Shown piece after piece: positions 33,777 through 42,481 of a DNA stretch of 64,000 nucleotides. This DNA is from Halopiger aswanensis (lineage in GTDB: Archaea > Halobacteriota > Halobacteria > Halobacteriales > Natrialbaceae), in assembly GCF_003610195.1 (NCBI RefSeq), contig NZ_RAPO01000001.1, positions 186,001-250,000 of the forward strand, given 5' to 3'. Each line of letters starts with the position of its first letter. Position 1 is the stretch's first letter. The notes beneath the pieces were generated by a model, which had not been told where the DNA came from, did no database searches, and saw only the letters and a list, made by a program, of their open reading frames with translations. Both the position numbers and the translations under genes were made by a program.

Positions 33777-34142
33777 ATGTCACTCGAGTTTTCGTCGTCC
33801 GACGATTCCGCCGGCCTCGAGTCGATCGTGGCCGCGCTCGACGACGACGCGTGCCGTCGGATCATCGCGGTGCTCGAGGAGCCGCTGACGGCCGACGAGA
33901 TCGCCGAGAAGGCGGAGATCCCCCTTTCCTCGACGTACAAGAAACTCGACCGCCTGGCGGATGCGGACCTGGTGACTGAGGCGAACGGGATCCGCCAGGG
34001 ACCGAACGCCAAATCGCGGTACGTCGCGAACTTCGACCGGATCGCGATCAACCTCGGCGACGATCGGACGCTCCGCGTCGATATCGACCGCGAGAAGCGG
34101 ACGTCGCTCGACCTCTTTTCGGACGTCGAGCAGGAGTTCTGA
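33777..34142 (+). CDS. winged-helix transcriptional regulator (ArsR-like)
   Basis: A 121-residue DNA-binding protein. A helix-turn-helix is visible in residues 23-75: DDACRRIIAVLEEPLTADEI, AEIPLSSTYKKLDRLADADL. This is the pattern of small haloarchaeal ArsR/HTH_20 regulators. The C-terminal 40 residues (FDRIAINLGDDRTLRVDI) form a beta part. A TATA-like TCTTTAGG stands about 28 bases before the ATG. It converges on the XRE-CBS gene with one base between. Confidence 0.78.
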   Translation: MSLEFSSSDDSAGLESIVAALDDDACRRIIAVLEEPLTADEIAEKAEIPLSSTYKKLDRLADADLVTEANGIRQGPNAKSRYVANFDRIAINLGDDRTLRVDIDREKRTSLDLFSDVEQEF

Positions 34143-34143
34143 A

Positions 34144-34689
34144 CTAGGAAAATCGCGAGGCGATGTCGGCCTCGGTGATGATTCCGACCGTCTCGCCCGC
34201 CTCGGTGATCATCACCGCCTTGTAGTGCTCGAGCAGGTTGCTGATCTCGTCTAAGGTCGCGTCCTTCGAGACGGTCGGGAAACTCTCGCTCATGTGCTCC
34301 TCGACGGGTTCGTCCCGCGCCTGGGAGTCGAGGTGGACGAGATCGCTCTGGCTGATCGAGCCGACCGGGATCCCCTCTTGGATGACGGCCAGTTGGGAGT
34401 AAGCTTCCTCCTCCATCTTGCGGGCGGCCTCCGCGACGGCGTCGTCCGGCGAGACGCTGACGACGGCCTCGTTCATCAGATCCGCCGCGCGCACGACGTC
34501 GCTTTCGGCCTTCTCCAAGGCGTTGACGATTCGGCGGAGCGTCGAGAGGCGCGGATCGACGTCGCCGCCCTCGATGCGTGCGATCAGCGGCTGGGAGACG
34601 TCGGCCTTCTCGGCGAGTTCGCTCTGGGTCAGCCCGAGTTCGGTGCGACGCTGACGCAGGTCGGCGGGCGTCGGGAGTTCCATACGCAT
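34144..34689 (-). CDS. XRE-family HTH regulator fused to two CBS domains
   Basis: A 181-residue protein with a Cro/CI-type HTH at residues 8-60 (LRQRRTELGLTQSELAEKAD, VSQPLIARIEGG) followed by a CBS pair (about 68-181; LMNEAVVSVSPDDAVAEAA, VEEHMSESFPTVSKDATLDE). CBS pairs usually bind adenine nucleotides, so the protein may couple energy state to DNA binding; this is inference from the families. A perfect inverted repeat just before the start suggests autoregulation. Two in-frame ATGs, 34689 and 34683, cannot be separated; the first is listed. Confidence 0.85.
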   Translation of the reverse strand: MRMELPTPADLRQRRTELGLTQSELAEKADVSQPLIARIEGGDVDPRLSTLRRIVNALEKAESDVVRAADLMNEAVVSVSPDDAVAEAARKMEEEAYSQLAVIQEGIPVGSISQSDLVHLDSQARDEPVEEHMSESFPTVSKDATLDEISNLLEHYKAVMITEAGETVGIITEADIASRFS

Positions 34690-34690
34690 A

Positions 34691-34707
34691 GATAACTACC
34701 GGTTATC
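34691..34707. promoter_or_regulatory. inverted repeat at the start of the XRE-CBS gene
   Basis: GATAAC-TACCG-GTTATC, a perfect six-base inverted repeat with five-base spacer, between the start codon (34689) and a TATA-like element around 34705-34715 on the minus strand. Its size and place fit an operator for a dimeric HTH protein such as the one encoded next to it. Confidence 0.5.
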
Positions 34708-34757
34708 AAAAGTACTTTGGGTCGAGCCAGTACTCGCGGATCGGCGGAGTCGTCGGG

Positions 34758-35111
34758 TTATTCGTCCTCGGGGACTTCGACGACCTCGACGACCGACAGG
34801 GGGACGTCACGCAGCGCACCGCCGACTTCGCTCTTGGCGATACGCGAGGCGTGTTCCTCCCCGTCGGCGTTGTAGACCTCCATCTCGAGGGCCAAGCCCA
34901 CGAGCGCGGTGTCGGCCGCGATGAAGGCGGAGTCGAAGGGCTCGCCGCAGGCGGGACAGCCCGTCGCGCCGACCTCGACCTCGACGTAGTCCATGTCTTC
35001 GCTGTTGAGTCGTTTCCCGGCTTCGCTGACGGCGACGCCGATCGCGTCGTCGATCTCCTCGACGTCACGGACGAGCCATGCAGCTTCCATCGCGACGAGA
35101 TAATTGCCCAT
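34758..35111 (-). CDS. DUF555 (UPF0212) protein
   Basis: A 117-residue soluble archaeal protein. The start MGNYLVAMEAAWLVRDVEEI is characteristic of DUF555 and decides the start at 35111, not the in-frame extension to 35192. A CPACGEPF motif near residue 55 gives a Cys pair that may bind zinc. The end is LSVVEVVEVPED. Function unknown; widely conserved in euryarchaea. Confidence 0.85.
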   Translation of the reverse strand: MGNYLVAMEAAWLVRDVEEIDDAIGVAVSEAGKRLNSEDMDYVEVEVGATGCPACGEPFDSAFIAADTALVGLALEMEVYNADGEEHASRIAKSEVGGALRDVPLSVVEVVEVPEDE

Positions 35112-35429
35112 ACCACATCCTCGGCCCGAGGGGTTTCCTGCTTTGCGGTTCGTCGCCGTCAGCGCCAGTAGTGTCACGAATACGCGTGCCACGGGGCTCG
35201 CGAAGCGCGCCCGCGAATCGGATAATTCTCATAAGTTACGAGAATCGGCCGGATCGATTCCCGTCTGCATAGCCGGATTTCGCCGCGAGTACACCGTGAG
35301 TTGTCTGGACCGAAACCCAGGTTGAATCGCACGACGGCGTCGACCCAATAGTAAATTAACGATAATTATAGTTTTGAGCGTTCAAGAAAGCTTATATACG
35401 ACCCTCGTCTGAACCACGGCTGAACGCTG
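35112..35429. other. 318-base gap with a strong promoter at its end
   Basis: A palindrome CCTCGG-C-CCGAGG lies at 35119-35131, just upstream of the DUF555 gene. The last 90 bases are AT-rich, with the TATA box CTTATATACG at 35391-35400, about 30-39 bases before the ATG at 35430. No gene is seen. Confidence 0.45.
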
Positions 35430-35600
35430 ATGATATCCCGCGTGTACCGCGCGACCCTGTTCGCACTGTACCAACTGTGTATCGTGGTCGGCATCCTCGC
35501 GATGCCGCTCGCGGTCGCCGCCCGCCAGGCTGGACTGACCTTCCCGATCCACCGCGTTCTCGAGAACGTCGAGGACGCCTACGAGGCCACCCAACCCTAA
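35430..35600 (+). CDS. 56-residue membrane protein
   Basis: A short gene with a strong TATA box (35391-35400) and normal haloarchaeal codons. The product begins MISRVYRATLFALYQLCIVV, has one clear transmembrane helix (about residues 8-33, ending in PLAVAARQAG), and a small soluble tail (LPIHRV-like, ending EDAYEATQP). It lies 220 bases before psmB on the same strand. Function unknown; short proteins of this type recur in haloarchaea, but I cannot name the family. Confidence 0.6.
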   Translation: MISRVYRATLFALYQLCIVVGILAMPLAVAARQAGLTFPIHRVLENVEDAYEATQP

Positions 35601-35787
35601 TCCGAACACACGGCACCGTTCTGTTGTCTTTCGACCGCCGAGCGACTGCCGTCCCCATCCCCGTTCTCGACGGCTGACGGCTGCTACGCGGCCGTCCGAA
35701 CGAATTTGCTTTCGCCGATCCGTGGCCCTCGAGCGTCGACTGCGCCGTCACCGATGGTAGCGGAAACGACCGTGGTGAACGCCGGCC

Positions 35788-35796
35788 TTTTATACC
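35788..35796 (+). promoter_or_regulatory. TATA box of psmB
   Basis: TTTTATACC, centred about 28 bases before the ATG at 35820, giving a leaderless message. Confidence 0.55.
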
Positions 35797-35819
35797 GTTC
35801 CGGCCGTAAGGTTCCGTCA

Positions 35820-36551
35820 ATGCGTACACCCCAACACAACTCGGAGTTCTCCCGGACGGCCGACCAGCTGGCCGACGACACCGACCCCTACGCGCCGGAA
35901 GTCGGGCGCATGCCCCAGAACGACCTCTCGATGAACGATCTGGACAACGTCAACAAGACGGGGACGACGACCATCGGTATCACGACCACCGACGGCGTCG
36001 TCATCGCGACGGACATGCGCGCCAGCCTCGGCGGGCGCTTCGTCTCGAACAAGAACGTCCAGAAGGTCGAACAGATTCACCCGACCGGCGCCTTGACCCT
36101 CGTCGGCAGCGTCGGCGGCGCTCAGTCGTTCATCTCGACGCTGCGAGCCGAAGTCAACCTCTACGAGTCCCGCCGCGGCGAGAACATGAGCATCGAGGCG
36201 CTGGCGAACCTCGCGGGCAACTTCGCCCGCGGCGGCCCGTTCTTCGCCATCCACCCCATCCTGGGCGGCGTCGACGAGGAAGGCAGCCACGTCTTCAGCA
36301 TCGACCCCGCCGGCGGCGTCATGGAGGACGACTACACCGTCACCGGCTCCGGCATGCAGCTAGCCTACGGCCTGCTCGAGCAGGAGTACGAGGACGACCT
36401 CTCGAACGACGAGGCGACGACGATCGCCGCCAGCGCGATCAAGTCCGCCGCCGAGCGCGACACCGGCTCCGGGAACGGCGTCTTCCTCTGTGAGATCACC
36501 GACGAGGGCGTCGACATCCACGGCCACCACGACTTCGACGAGGTCGTCTAA
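35820..36551 (+). CDS. psmB: 20S proteasome beta subunit
   Basis: A 243-residue catalytic subunit of the archaeal 20S proteasome. The first 48 residues are a propeptide ending in NKTG; cleavage exposes Thr49 of the TTTIGITTTDGVVIATDMRAS strand as N-terminal nucleophile. Lys in the SNKNVQKV segment, the GGAQ strand and the SGMQLAYGLLEQEY helix fit the family. The start is fixed by the TATA at 35788-35796 and by MRTPQHN as in other haloarchaeal PsmB proteins. No psmA lies in the window. Confidence 0.93.
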   Translation: MRTPQHNSEFSRTADQLADDTDPYAPEVGRMPQNDLSMNDLDNVNKTGTTTIGITTTDGVVIATDMRASLGGRFVSNKNVQKVEQIHPTGALTLVGSVGGAQSFISTLRAEVNLYESRRGENMSIEALANLAGNFARGGPFFAIHPILGGVDEEGSHVFSIDPAGGVMEDDYTVTGSGMQLAYGLLEQEYEDDLSNDEATTIAASAIKSAAERDTGSGNGVFLCEITDEGVDIHGHHDFDEVV

Positions 36552-36716
36552 GGCCGCCGTCTCGGTCGCCCCGATTCCTTTCCGGGTTCGCTCTCGCTTT
36601 TCGCCCGGCACTGTCACCGTGCTCGAGAGCGGTGCGTCTCGCAGGTGCTGCTTCGCTTTTGGTCATCAACTTTCCAGCGCGTCCGCTGTAGCTCAGACGA
36701 AGACCTGAGAAACGAC

Positions 36717-36725
36717 AAATAAAAA
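36717..36725 (-). terminator. T-rich stop signal after the Gfo/Idh/MocA gene
   Basis: On the minus strand TTTTTATTT begins 26 bases after the stop of the dehydrogenase gene (36751). A T run in this GC-rich genome is the usual archaeal termination signal. Confidence 0.4.
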
Positions 36726-36750
36726 CCGAAACCGTCCCGCAGCGTCCGCG

Positions 36751-37866
36751 TCAGTCCGCCCGCGGCGTCAGTTCGGCCTCGAGGTCGGGCATCTCGACCG
36801 CCTCGGCGCGGCCGGATTCGCTCGAGCGGTAGATCGCGTCGATGACTCGCTGGACGGTCAGCGCCTCCGCGACCGTGTTCGTCTCCAGCGGCGAGTTCGT
36901 CGCGATCGCACGGAGGAACTGCTCGTCCTGCTGGGCGTAGCCGGTCATCGACTCCTCACCGGTCAACCGGATATCGGCGTAGTGGTCGGAGCCGGCCGTC
37001 CCGGTCTCGAGCAGTTTGAGGTTCGTGTCGCCGATTTCGAACTGCGCGCCGCCCTCGGTGCCGCGGATGCGGAAGTCCATGCTCTCCTCGCGGTTGGTCG
37101 CCCAGGCGGCCTCGAGCGAGACCGTCGTGCCGTCGGCACAGCGGATGAAGGCGCTGACCGAGTCGTCGACCTCGTAGGTCTCGCTCTCGGCGTCCCAGTT
37201 GTCGCCGAACCCTTCGGGGTCGGCGTACTCCTCGCGGGTGCCGAACGTGGTTCTGGTCGTGCCAGAGACCTCGACGATCTCGGGGAAATCGAGCGCGTAG
37301 AGGGCGAGATCGAGCGCGTGGACGCCGATGTCCAGCAGGGCGCCGCCGCCGGCCAGATCGGGGTCGGTAAACCACGAGCCAGGGCCGGGGACGCCTCGCC
37401 GGCGCACGTAGTTGGCCTCGACGTGGGTGAGTTCGCCGAAGCGGCCGCGCGCGTGCTGTTCCTCGAACATGGCCATCGAGGCCGCGTGGCGGTTGTGGAA
37501 GCCGACCATGCAGACGGCGTCGCTCTCGGCAGCCGTCCGAGCGACCCGCTCCGCGCTCTCTAAGGTGTGTGCGAGGGGTTTCTCGACGAGAACGTGGCGC
37601 CCCGCCTCGAGCGCGTCGACCGTGATGGGTTCGTGGAACCGGTTTGGCGTCGTGACGATGACCGCGTCGACGTCGTCGTTCTCGAGGAGGTCCTCGTGGG
37701 TTTCGTAGGTCGTTGCGTTGAACTCGTCGGCGAACCGCTGCTGTTGCTCGGGGACGAGGTCAGCGCCGGCGACGACCGAGGCTCCCAGCTCCGCGACGGT
37801 TCGGGCGTGTAGGTGCCCCATACCGCCCAGCCCGACGACACCGATACCGATGCCGTCGCCGATCAC
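36751..37866 (-). CDS. Gfo/Idh/MocA-family oxidoreductase
   Basis: A 371-residue NAD(P)-dependent dehydrogenase acting on a sugar or cyclitol. The Rossmann motif is GVVGLGGMGHLHART at the N-terminus, the family EKP motif is VLVEKPLA near residue 96, and the catalytic His lies in LLDIGVHALDLALYAL. The substrate cannot be read from sequence. The divergent neighbour is a ThuA-like protein; in rhizobia ThuA and a Gfo/Idh/MocA enzyme (ThuB) convert trehalose and related disaccharides to 3-keto derivatives, so this may be a similar sugar-oxidation pair. Confidence 0.85.
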   Translation of the reverse strand: MIGDGIGIGVVGLGGMGHLHARTVAELGASVVAGADLVPEQQQRFADEFNATTYETHEDLLENDDVDAVIVTTPNRFHEPITVDALEAGRHVLVEKPLAHTLESAERVARTAAESDAVCMVGFHNRHAASMAMFEEQHARGRFGELTHVEANYVRRRGVPGPGSWFTDPDLAGGGALLDIGVHALDLALYALDFPEIVEVSGTTRTTFGTREEYADPEGFGDNWDAESETYEVDDSVSAFIRCADGTTVSLEAAWATNREESMDFRIRGTEGGAQFEIGDTNLKLLETGTAGSDHYADIRLTGEESMTGYAQQDEQFLRAIATNSPLETNTVAEALTVQRVIDAIYRSSESGRAEAVEMPDLEAELTPRAD

Positions 37867-38163
37867 GCGCGGTCACCTCGCGTCTCGAGGGGGGAGGAAA
37901 TCTCTGTACGGGAGGCGAGCGACCGGTGAGAAAAATCTCGTTTCGATCCCATAGGCGGGCGGTTCCAGTTCATACAGAAACGCGGTCAGCAACCGAAATA
38001 AGAGTTGTGACTGATTACGCTCTCTCCGTGGGATTCATTCAGGTATTAAGATAGTTTTCCCGGAATCGGACGGGCAACTGCGAGTTAAAATAATATCTTA
38101 TATCCTGACTTTCACGCAAAGCGATCGGCCGACCTAAGGGGATCGAACGGCCACACGAGGATA
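37867..38163. promoter_or_regulatory. 297-base divergent promoter region of the sugar pair
   Basis: Most of the segment 37960-38115 is AT-rich compared with its flanks. AAATAATATCTTATATCC (38086-38103) contains likely TATA elements for the ThuA side; the distance to ATG 38164 implies a short leader. No clear inverted repeat operator is seen. Confidence 0.4.
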
Positions 38164-38868
38164 ATGGTCACCGTTACCGTCTGGAACGAGTTCCGACACG
38201 AGCAGGAAGACGAAGACGCCGCGGCCGTCTATCCGGACGGCATCCACGCGACCCTCGCCGACGCACTCGAGGGACACGACCCCGTCGACGAGGTGCAAAC
38301 GGCGACGCTCGACGAACCCGAACACGGCCTTACGGAGGACGTACTCGAGGCGACGGACGTCCTCTTCTGGTGGGGCCACATCGCCCACGACGAGGTCGAG
38401 GATGAAATCGTCGACCGCGTCCAGGAGCGCGTGCTCGAGGGGATGGGCCTGATCGTGCTCCACTCCGGGCACTTCTCGAAGATCTTCAAGCGCCTCATGG
38501 GGACGACTTGCGACCTCCAGTGGCGCGAGGACGGCGGCACCGAACGGCTCTGGGTCGTCGACCCCGGCCATCCGATCGTCGACGGTATCGACGAGTACAT
38601 CGAACTGCCCCAAACCGAGATGTACGGCGAGCCGTTCGATATCCCGGAACCGGACCGCCTCGTGTTTACGAGCTGGTTCGAGGGCGGCGAGGTCTTCCGC
38701 AGCGGCTGCTGTTACCAGCGCGGGAAGGGCCGAATCTTCTACTTCCGGCCGGGCCACGAGACGTTCCCCATCTACGAGAACGAGGACATTCAGCGGGTCC
38801 TCAGCAACGCCGTCGAGTGGGCGAGCCCGCGGGAGGGCTCGCCGCGGACGTTCGGCGAGCGCGAGTGA
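38164..38868 (+). CDS. ThuA-like (trehalose utilisation family) protein
   Basis: A 234-residue protein of the ThuA family, which has a glutamine-amidotransferase-like fold. Seen features: [11 protein letters not shown] at the start, [41 protein letters not shown], and [19 protein letters not shown]. These His- and Trp-containing strands are typical of haloarchaeal and actinobacterial ThuA proteins. It is divergent from a Gfo/Idh/MocA dehydrogenase and probably acts in the same pathway. Confidence 0.85.
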   Translation: MVTVTVWNEFRHEQEDEDAAAVYPDGIHATLADALEGHDPVDEVQTATLDEPEHGLTEDVLEATDVLFWWGHIAHDEVEDEIVDRVQERVLEGMGLIVLHSGHFSKIFKRLMGTTCDLQWREDGGTERLWVVDPGHPIVDGIDEYIELPQTEMYGEPFDIPEPDRLVFTSWFEGGEVFRSGCCYQRGKGRIFYFRPGHETFPIYENEDIQRVLSNAVEWASPREGSPRTFGERE

Positions 38869-38895
38869 GCGGCGGTCTGCAAAGCGAAACGAAAC

Positions 38896-39747
38896 CTACA
38901 GTTCTCGCCGTCCTTCGTCGGTAATCACGCTCTCGAGCAACTCGACCGGCGTCGCGTCGTAGTTGGGGTTTTCGACGGCGAACCCCTCCGCGGGCTCGGG
39001 CATGACTTCGCTGCCCGGCCGGAACTCGTTCTCGAAGACGAACCCCTCGCTGACGATCTTCGAGGCCGAGCCCACCACGGTCACCGGCACGTCGAGGCGA
39101 TTCGCGGTCGAGGCGATCGGGAACGTCCCGACGCGGTTGTAGAGCGTGTCCTCGACGATGCAGTCCATCCCGATGACGACGCGGTCGCACTCCTCGAGGT
39201 AGACGCCGTGCGCGCTGTCGGTGATCAGCGTCGTGTCGACGCCCTCGAGGTCCGCGAGCGTCCGCGCGGTCTTGCGGCCGATGTACCGGGGACGGGCCTC
39301 CGTGACGTACACGTCGAAGGTCTTGCCGGCGTCGGTCGCCTGTTCCAGCGCCTCGATCACCGTCGAGGAGTAGTCGTGGGTCAGCAGCGTTGCGCCGTCC
39401 TCGAGGTGGTCGACCGTGTTCTCGGCGGCGAGTCGCTTCCCGGATTCGACCCGCGAGACGACGGCGTCGATCTTCTTCGCCGTGCGTTCCTTGGCTTCCT
39501 CGACGCTGTCGGGATCCGCGTCGGTGACGTCTTTGACGATCTCGCGGATCGCGGTCTGGAGCGAAGCGTGGGACGCGTTCGCGCGCCGGAGAACGGTGCC
39601 GTTGCGCTCGAGGTCCCGGAGGTACTCGTCGACGGTGGCGAACTCCCGATCGAGCAGCTCCTCGAGCGCCTGGGCCGCGTGGACCGCGACCACCGAGGAG
39701 CTGTGCGTCTGCATTTCCTGGATCTCCTCGACCGTCTCGTCGATCAT
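38896..39747 (-). CDS. ribose-1,5-bisphosphate isomerase (eIF2B-alpha family)
   Basis: A 283-residue protein of the eIF2B/MtnA superfamily. In archaea this type isomerises ribose 1,5-bisphosphate to ribulose 1,5-bisphosphate in AMP and nucleoside breakdown. Visible conserved parts: LTHDYSSTVIEAL, YVTEARPRYIGRKTARTL, the DSAHGVYLEECDRVVIGMDC strand region, and TFPIASTANRLDVPVTVVGS. The ATG at 39747 is used; an in-frame TTG further upstream is less likely. Translation-factor function is now doubted for such archaeal members, so the metabolic role is preferred. Confidence 0.8.
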   Translation of the reverse strand: MIDETVEEIQEMQTHSSSVVAVHAAQALEELLDREFATVDEYLRDLERNGTVLRRANASHASLQTAIREIVKDVTDADPDSVEEAKERTAKKIDAVVSRVESGKRLAAENTVDHLEDGATLLTHDYSSTVIEALEQATDAGKTFDVYVTEARPRYIGRKTARTLADLEGVDTTLITDSAHGVYLEECDRVVIGMDCIVEDTLYNRVGTFPIASTANRLDVPVTVVGSASKIVSEGFVFENEFRPGSEVMPEPAEGFAVENPNYDATPVELLESVITDEGRREL

Positions 39748-39836
39748 ACTGTAGGGGTTTCCCGTCAACGGCAAAGGTGTTCCGGGTAGTGTCGCCGTCA
39801 GCGTCCGGCTGCGGGTCGTTCGGGTCGCGGCCGCGA

Positions 39837-40226
39837 TTACTCGCTCGATTCGAACCCGAAGATCCGCCGCAACTCGCCCTCGATGCGGTCGACGAGTTCC
39901 TCGAGGACGGCGTCGAACTGTTCGTGGTCGGCAACGCTGCCGACGCGGTCCTCGACGTCGTCGGGAAGTTCGACGCGGAACTCGCCGTCGTGGGCTCGCG
40001 GGCGCTGCCCGCTCGCCTCACCCGCGGAGCGCGGCTCCGCGCTCCCCTCGTAAAACGGTTCGCTCTCGGCGAGCACCTTCCGGTCGATCGCCTTGAGAAC
40101 GGTCGAATCGTACTTCCCGTGCAGTTGCTGGTAGGCGTTCGAGTACGCCGTCTCGAGTTCCTCGAAGTAGTGGACGTACTTCTCCTCGAATTTTTCGGGG
40201 TCGAACTCGGCGCTTCCGTTACTCAT
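39837..40226 (-). CDS. DUF5783-like haloarchaeal protein
   Basis: A 129-residue acidic protein. Features: FDPEKFEEKYVHYFEELETA (helical), a KYDSTVLKAIDRKVL stretch, SEPFYEG, then RVELPDDVEDRVGSV and a C-terminal helix. This matches a family found almost only in haloarchaea and lacking a function. Between residues about 66 and 82 an Arg/Gly-rich insertion occurs. Start MSNGSAEFD at 40226; the in-frame extension to 40307 runs over the next promoter. Confidence 0.65.
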   Translation of the reverse strand: MSNGSAEFDPEKFEEKYVHYFEELETAYSNAYQQLHGKYDSTVLKAIDRKVLAESEPFYEGSAEPRSAGEASGQRPRAHDGEFRVELPDDVEDRVGSVADHEQFDAVLEELVDRIEGELRRIFGFESSE

Positions 40227-40319
40227 GCCCGTTCCTGGGGATGCGAGCCGGTAAACGGTTCGGGATCGAGGGGCGGGGCCGACCGCAACTTTACCTGCCT
40301 CACGCACCTAGAGTCGCCG

Positions 40320-40643
40320 ATGACAGTCACCGTCCGGTACACCTGTCCCCACTGCGACGCCGTCGTCAGCCTCGAGCGGCCGCCGGATCTCGCGGACCGC
40401 TCGGTCACCAAAGTACAGCAGCCGGGCTGGGAGTACGCCGCCCCCGACGACCCGGACCGCGAGTCGGCCGACGGCATCGAGTTTCTCTGCGGCGAGGACG
40501 GACCGGTCACCGACCTCGAGGGCGAGCCCGTCGAGGGCTGTGGCCGCCCCTTCTACCTCAACTTCGTCCGCTACGAGCAGGGCGTCGAACTCGAGCCGGA
40601 TCCGCCGACCTACGGCGGGCCGCGGTTCGATTTTAACGCGTAA
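40320..40643 (+). CDS. small zinc-ribbon-like protein
   Basis: A 107-residue protein with two possible zinc knuckles: CPHCDAVV near the start and two further cysteines (FLCGEDG, EGCGRPFYL) later. The spacing suggests a zinc ribbon followed by a beta domain. It is divergent from the DUF5783-like gene. Function unknown. Confidence 0.65.
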   Translation: MTVTVRYTCPHCDAVVSLERPPDLADRSVTKVQQPGWEYAAPDDPDRESADGIEFLCGEDGPVTDLEGEPVEGCGRPFYLNFVRYEQGVELEPDPPTYGGPRFDFNA

Positions 40644-40837
40644 GGAAGACGCCACCGTGTCCGACCGACAAGTCGCAACTGCGGTCAACACAGGCAATGC
40701 ACCCGCGAACGACCGCGGAGCGAGCGGCGTTTTTGGTCCCGATTTTTGCAAGCGGTTTGAGCGAGCGACGCGAGCGAAGGCCCGCAGCAAAAAGGTGGGA
40801 ACACAACCCTTTTCGACGCCGGGAAGTACACTCTTCT

Positions 40838-41911
40838 ATGGACGAAGCCGCCGTTCGCGACCGCCTCCGGACGGTCGAGGATCCGGAACTCGGCGACGAC
40901 ATCGTTTCGCTCGGACTCGTGAACGACATCACCGTCGACGGCGACGAGGTGAGCGTCGACCTCGCACTCGGCGCGCCCTACTCGCCAACCGAATCGGACA
41001 TCGCGGCCGAAGCCCGCGAGGTGCTCATCGAGGCGGGCCTCGAGCCCGACCTCTCGGCCAGCGTGCCCGACCGGGACGACCTCTCGAGCGACGAGCAGGT
41101 GCTCCCGGGCGTCAAGAACGTGATCGCCGTCGCCTCGGGGAAGGGCGGCGTCGGGAAGTCGACCGTCGCGGTCAACCTCGCGGCCGGCCTCTCGCAACTC
41201 GGCGCGCGCGTCGGGCTGTTCGACGCCGACGTCTACGGGCCGAACGTGCCCCGGATGGTCGACGCCGACGAGCCGCCGATGGCCACCGAGGACGAGACGC
41301 TGATGCCCCCCGAGAAGTACGGGATCAAGCTGATGAGCATGGCATTCCTCACCGGCGAGGACGACCCCGTCATCTGGCGCGGTCCGATGGTCCACAAGGT
41401 CATTACGCAGCTCACGGAGGACGTCGAGTGGGGCCACCTCGACTACCTCGTCGTCGACCTCCCGCCGGGGACCGGCGACACCCAGTTGACGATGCTCCAG
41501 ACGATGCCCGTCACCGGCGCGGTCATCGTGACGACGCCCCAGGACGTCGCGCTCGACGACGCGCGCAAGGGCCTCGAGATGTTCGCCCAGCACGACACGG
41601 TCGTGCTCGGCATCGCCGAGAACATGTCCTCGTTCGCCTGTCCCGACTGCGGCGGCCAACACGACATCTTCGGCTCCGGCGGCGGGAAGGAGTTCGCCGA
41701 CGAACACGACATGCCGTTCCTCGGCTCGATCCCGCTCGACCCGAGCGTTCGCGAGGGCGGCGACAGCGGCAAACCGACCGTCCTCGACGACGACAGCGAG
41801 GTCGGCGAGTCGTTCCGGACGATCACCGAGAACGTGGCGAACAACACGGGGATCGTCCACCGGCGCAGCGTCTCCCAATCGCAGCGGGCGGCGTCTCGGA
41901 GCGATGACTGA
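40838..41911 (+). CDS. Mrp/ApbC Fe-S carrier ATPase
   Basis: A 357-residue Fe-S cluster carrier. Domains: an N-terminal MIP18/DUF59 domain (1-90; VRDRLRTVEDPELGDDIVSL), the Mrp ATPase with the deviant Walker A SGKGGVGKSTVAVNLA near residue 98, Walker B YLVVDLPPGTGD, and the cluster-binding CxxC in SSFACPDCGGQHD near residue 268. It is complete, unlike the truncated paralogue at the left end of the window. The next gene overlaps by eight bases. Confidence 0.93.
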   Translation: MDEAAVRDRLRTVEDPELGDDIVSLGLVNDITVDGDEVSVDLALGAPYSPTESDIAAEAREVLIEAGLEPDLSASVPDRDDLSSDEQVLPGVKNVIAVASGKGGVGKSTVAVNLAAGLSQLGARVGLFDADVYGPNVPRMVDADEPPMATEDETLMPPEKYGIKLMSMAFLTGEDDPVIWRGPMVHKVITQLTEDVEWGHLDYLVVDLPPGTGDTQLTMLQTMPVTGAVIVTTPQDVALDDARKGLEMFAQHDTVVLGIAENMSSFACPDCGGQHDIFGSGGGKEFADEHDMPFLGSIPLDPSVREGGDSGKPTVLDDDSEVGESFRTITENVANNTGIVHRRSVSQSQRAASRSDD

Positions 41912-42176
41912 GGGCGACGTGACCGCAGACGGAGACGAGGGAAGCGACGCGAGCGCGGACGCAGACGAGTTCGACCCCGACCCCGAACGCGTCGACCTCC
42001 TGCGGCAGGTCGCCGACGACGTCCGCGGCGAGACCAGCGAGAGCAAACAGCTCGCGAACATCCTCTACCGGACCAGCGACCTCTACGACGAAGACGAGGA
42101 GACGACGCCCGAGGAGATCGTTCGCAACGTCAAGTTCATTCTCGAGGTCAACGAGCGCGGCGGGCTCGGCCGCTGA
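41904..42176 (+). CDS. conserved small acidic protein coupled to mrp
   Basis: A 90-residue protein whose ATG overlaps the end of the Mrp gene by eight bases, so it is translated in the same operon. The first 30 residues are almost all Asp/Ala/Glu. The rest is helical: RVDLLRQVADDVRGETSESK, LANILYRTSDLYDE, EEIVRNVKFILEVNERGGLG. A haloarchaeal conserved protein; no function known. Coupling suggests a partner or regulator of the Fe-S carrier, by position only. Confidence 0.7.
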   Translation: MTEGDVTADGDEGSDASADADEFDPDPERVDLLRQVADDVRGETSESKQLANILYRTSDLYDEDEETTPEEIVRNVKFILEVNERGGLGR

Positions 42177-42481
42177 CCGGTCCGCTTCTCTCCGTCGGTC
42201 GTCGTTCGTCGATCCGATCACCGTCGATCGCACCTGATCGTTGTCGAACCGGCTGATCGCCGTTCATCGCGTTTTCCGGTACTCGGTACTCTCGATAGCG
42301 ACGGCGTCTCGTCTCGGATCTCCGCGGCCCGTTCGCCGTCGATGCATCTCTCCACTGGATACCATCTAATACCTCTCAGGACCATGCAAGGGTCCCGCTT
42401 ATCCGTGTGTGAGTGTTCCGTTCGGATAGGAAGCGGCGACGAGGGGTCCGGCCCGCCTCGTCACCGAACTCAGTGATACCC
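42177..42481. other. 305-base gap
   Basis: No gene is recognised. A short direct repeat of GATCG-containing words around 42210-42260 and a TATA-like CGCTTATCC near 42394 are the only notable items; the latter is about 80 bases before the next ATG. A T-poor, GC-rich composition speaks against an AT-rich foreign insertion. Confidence 0.35.

Noticed and set aside
36490-36708. Frame overlapping the end of psmB
   Set aside because: It is a shifted reading of the psmB 3' end and the following gap, with no start signal.
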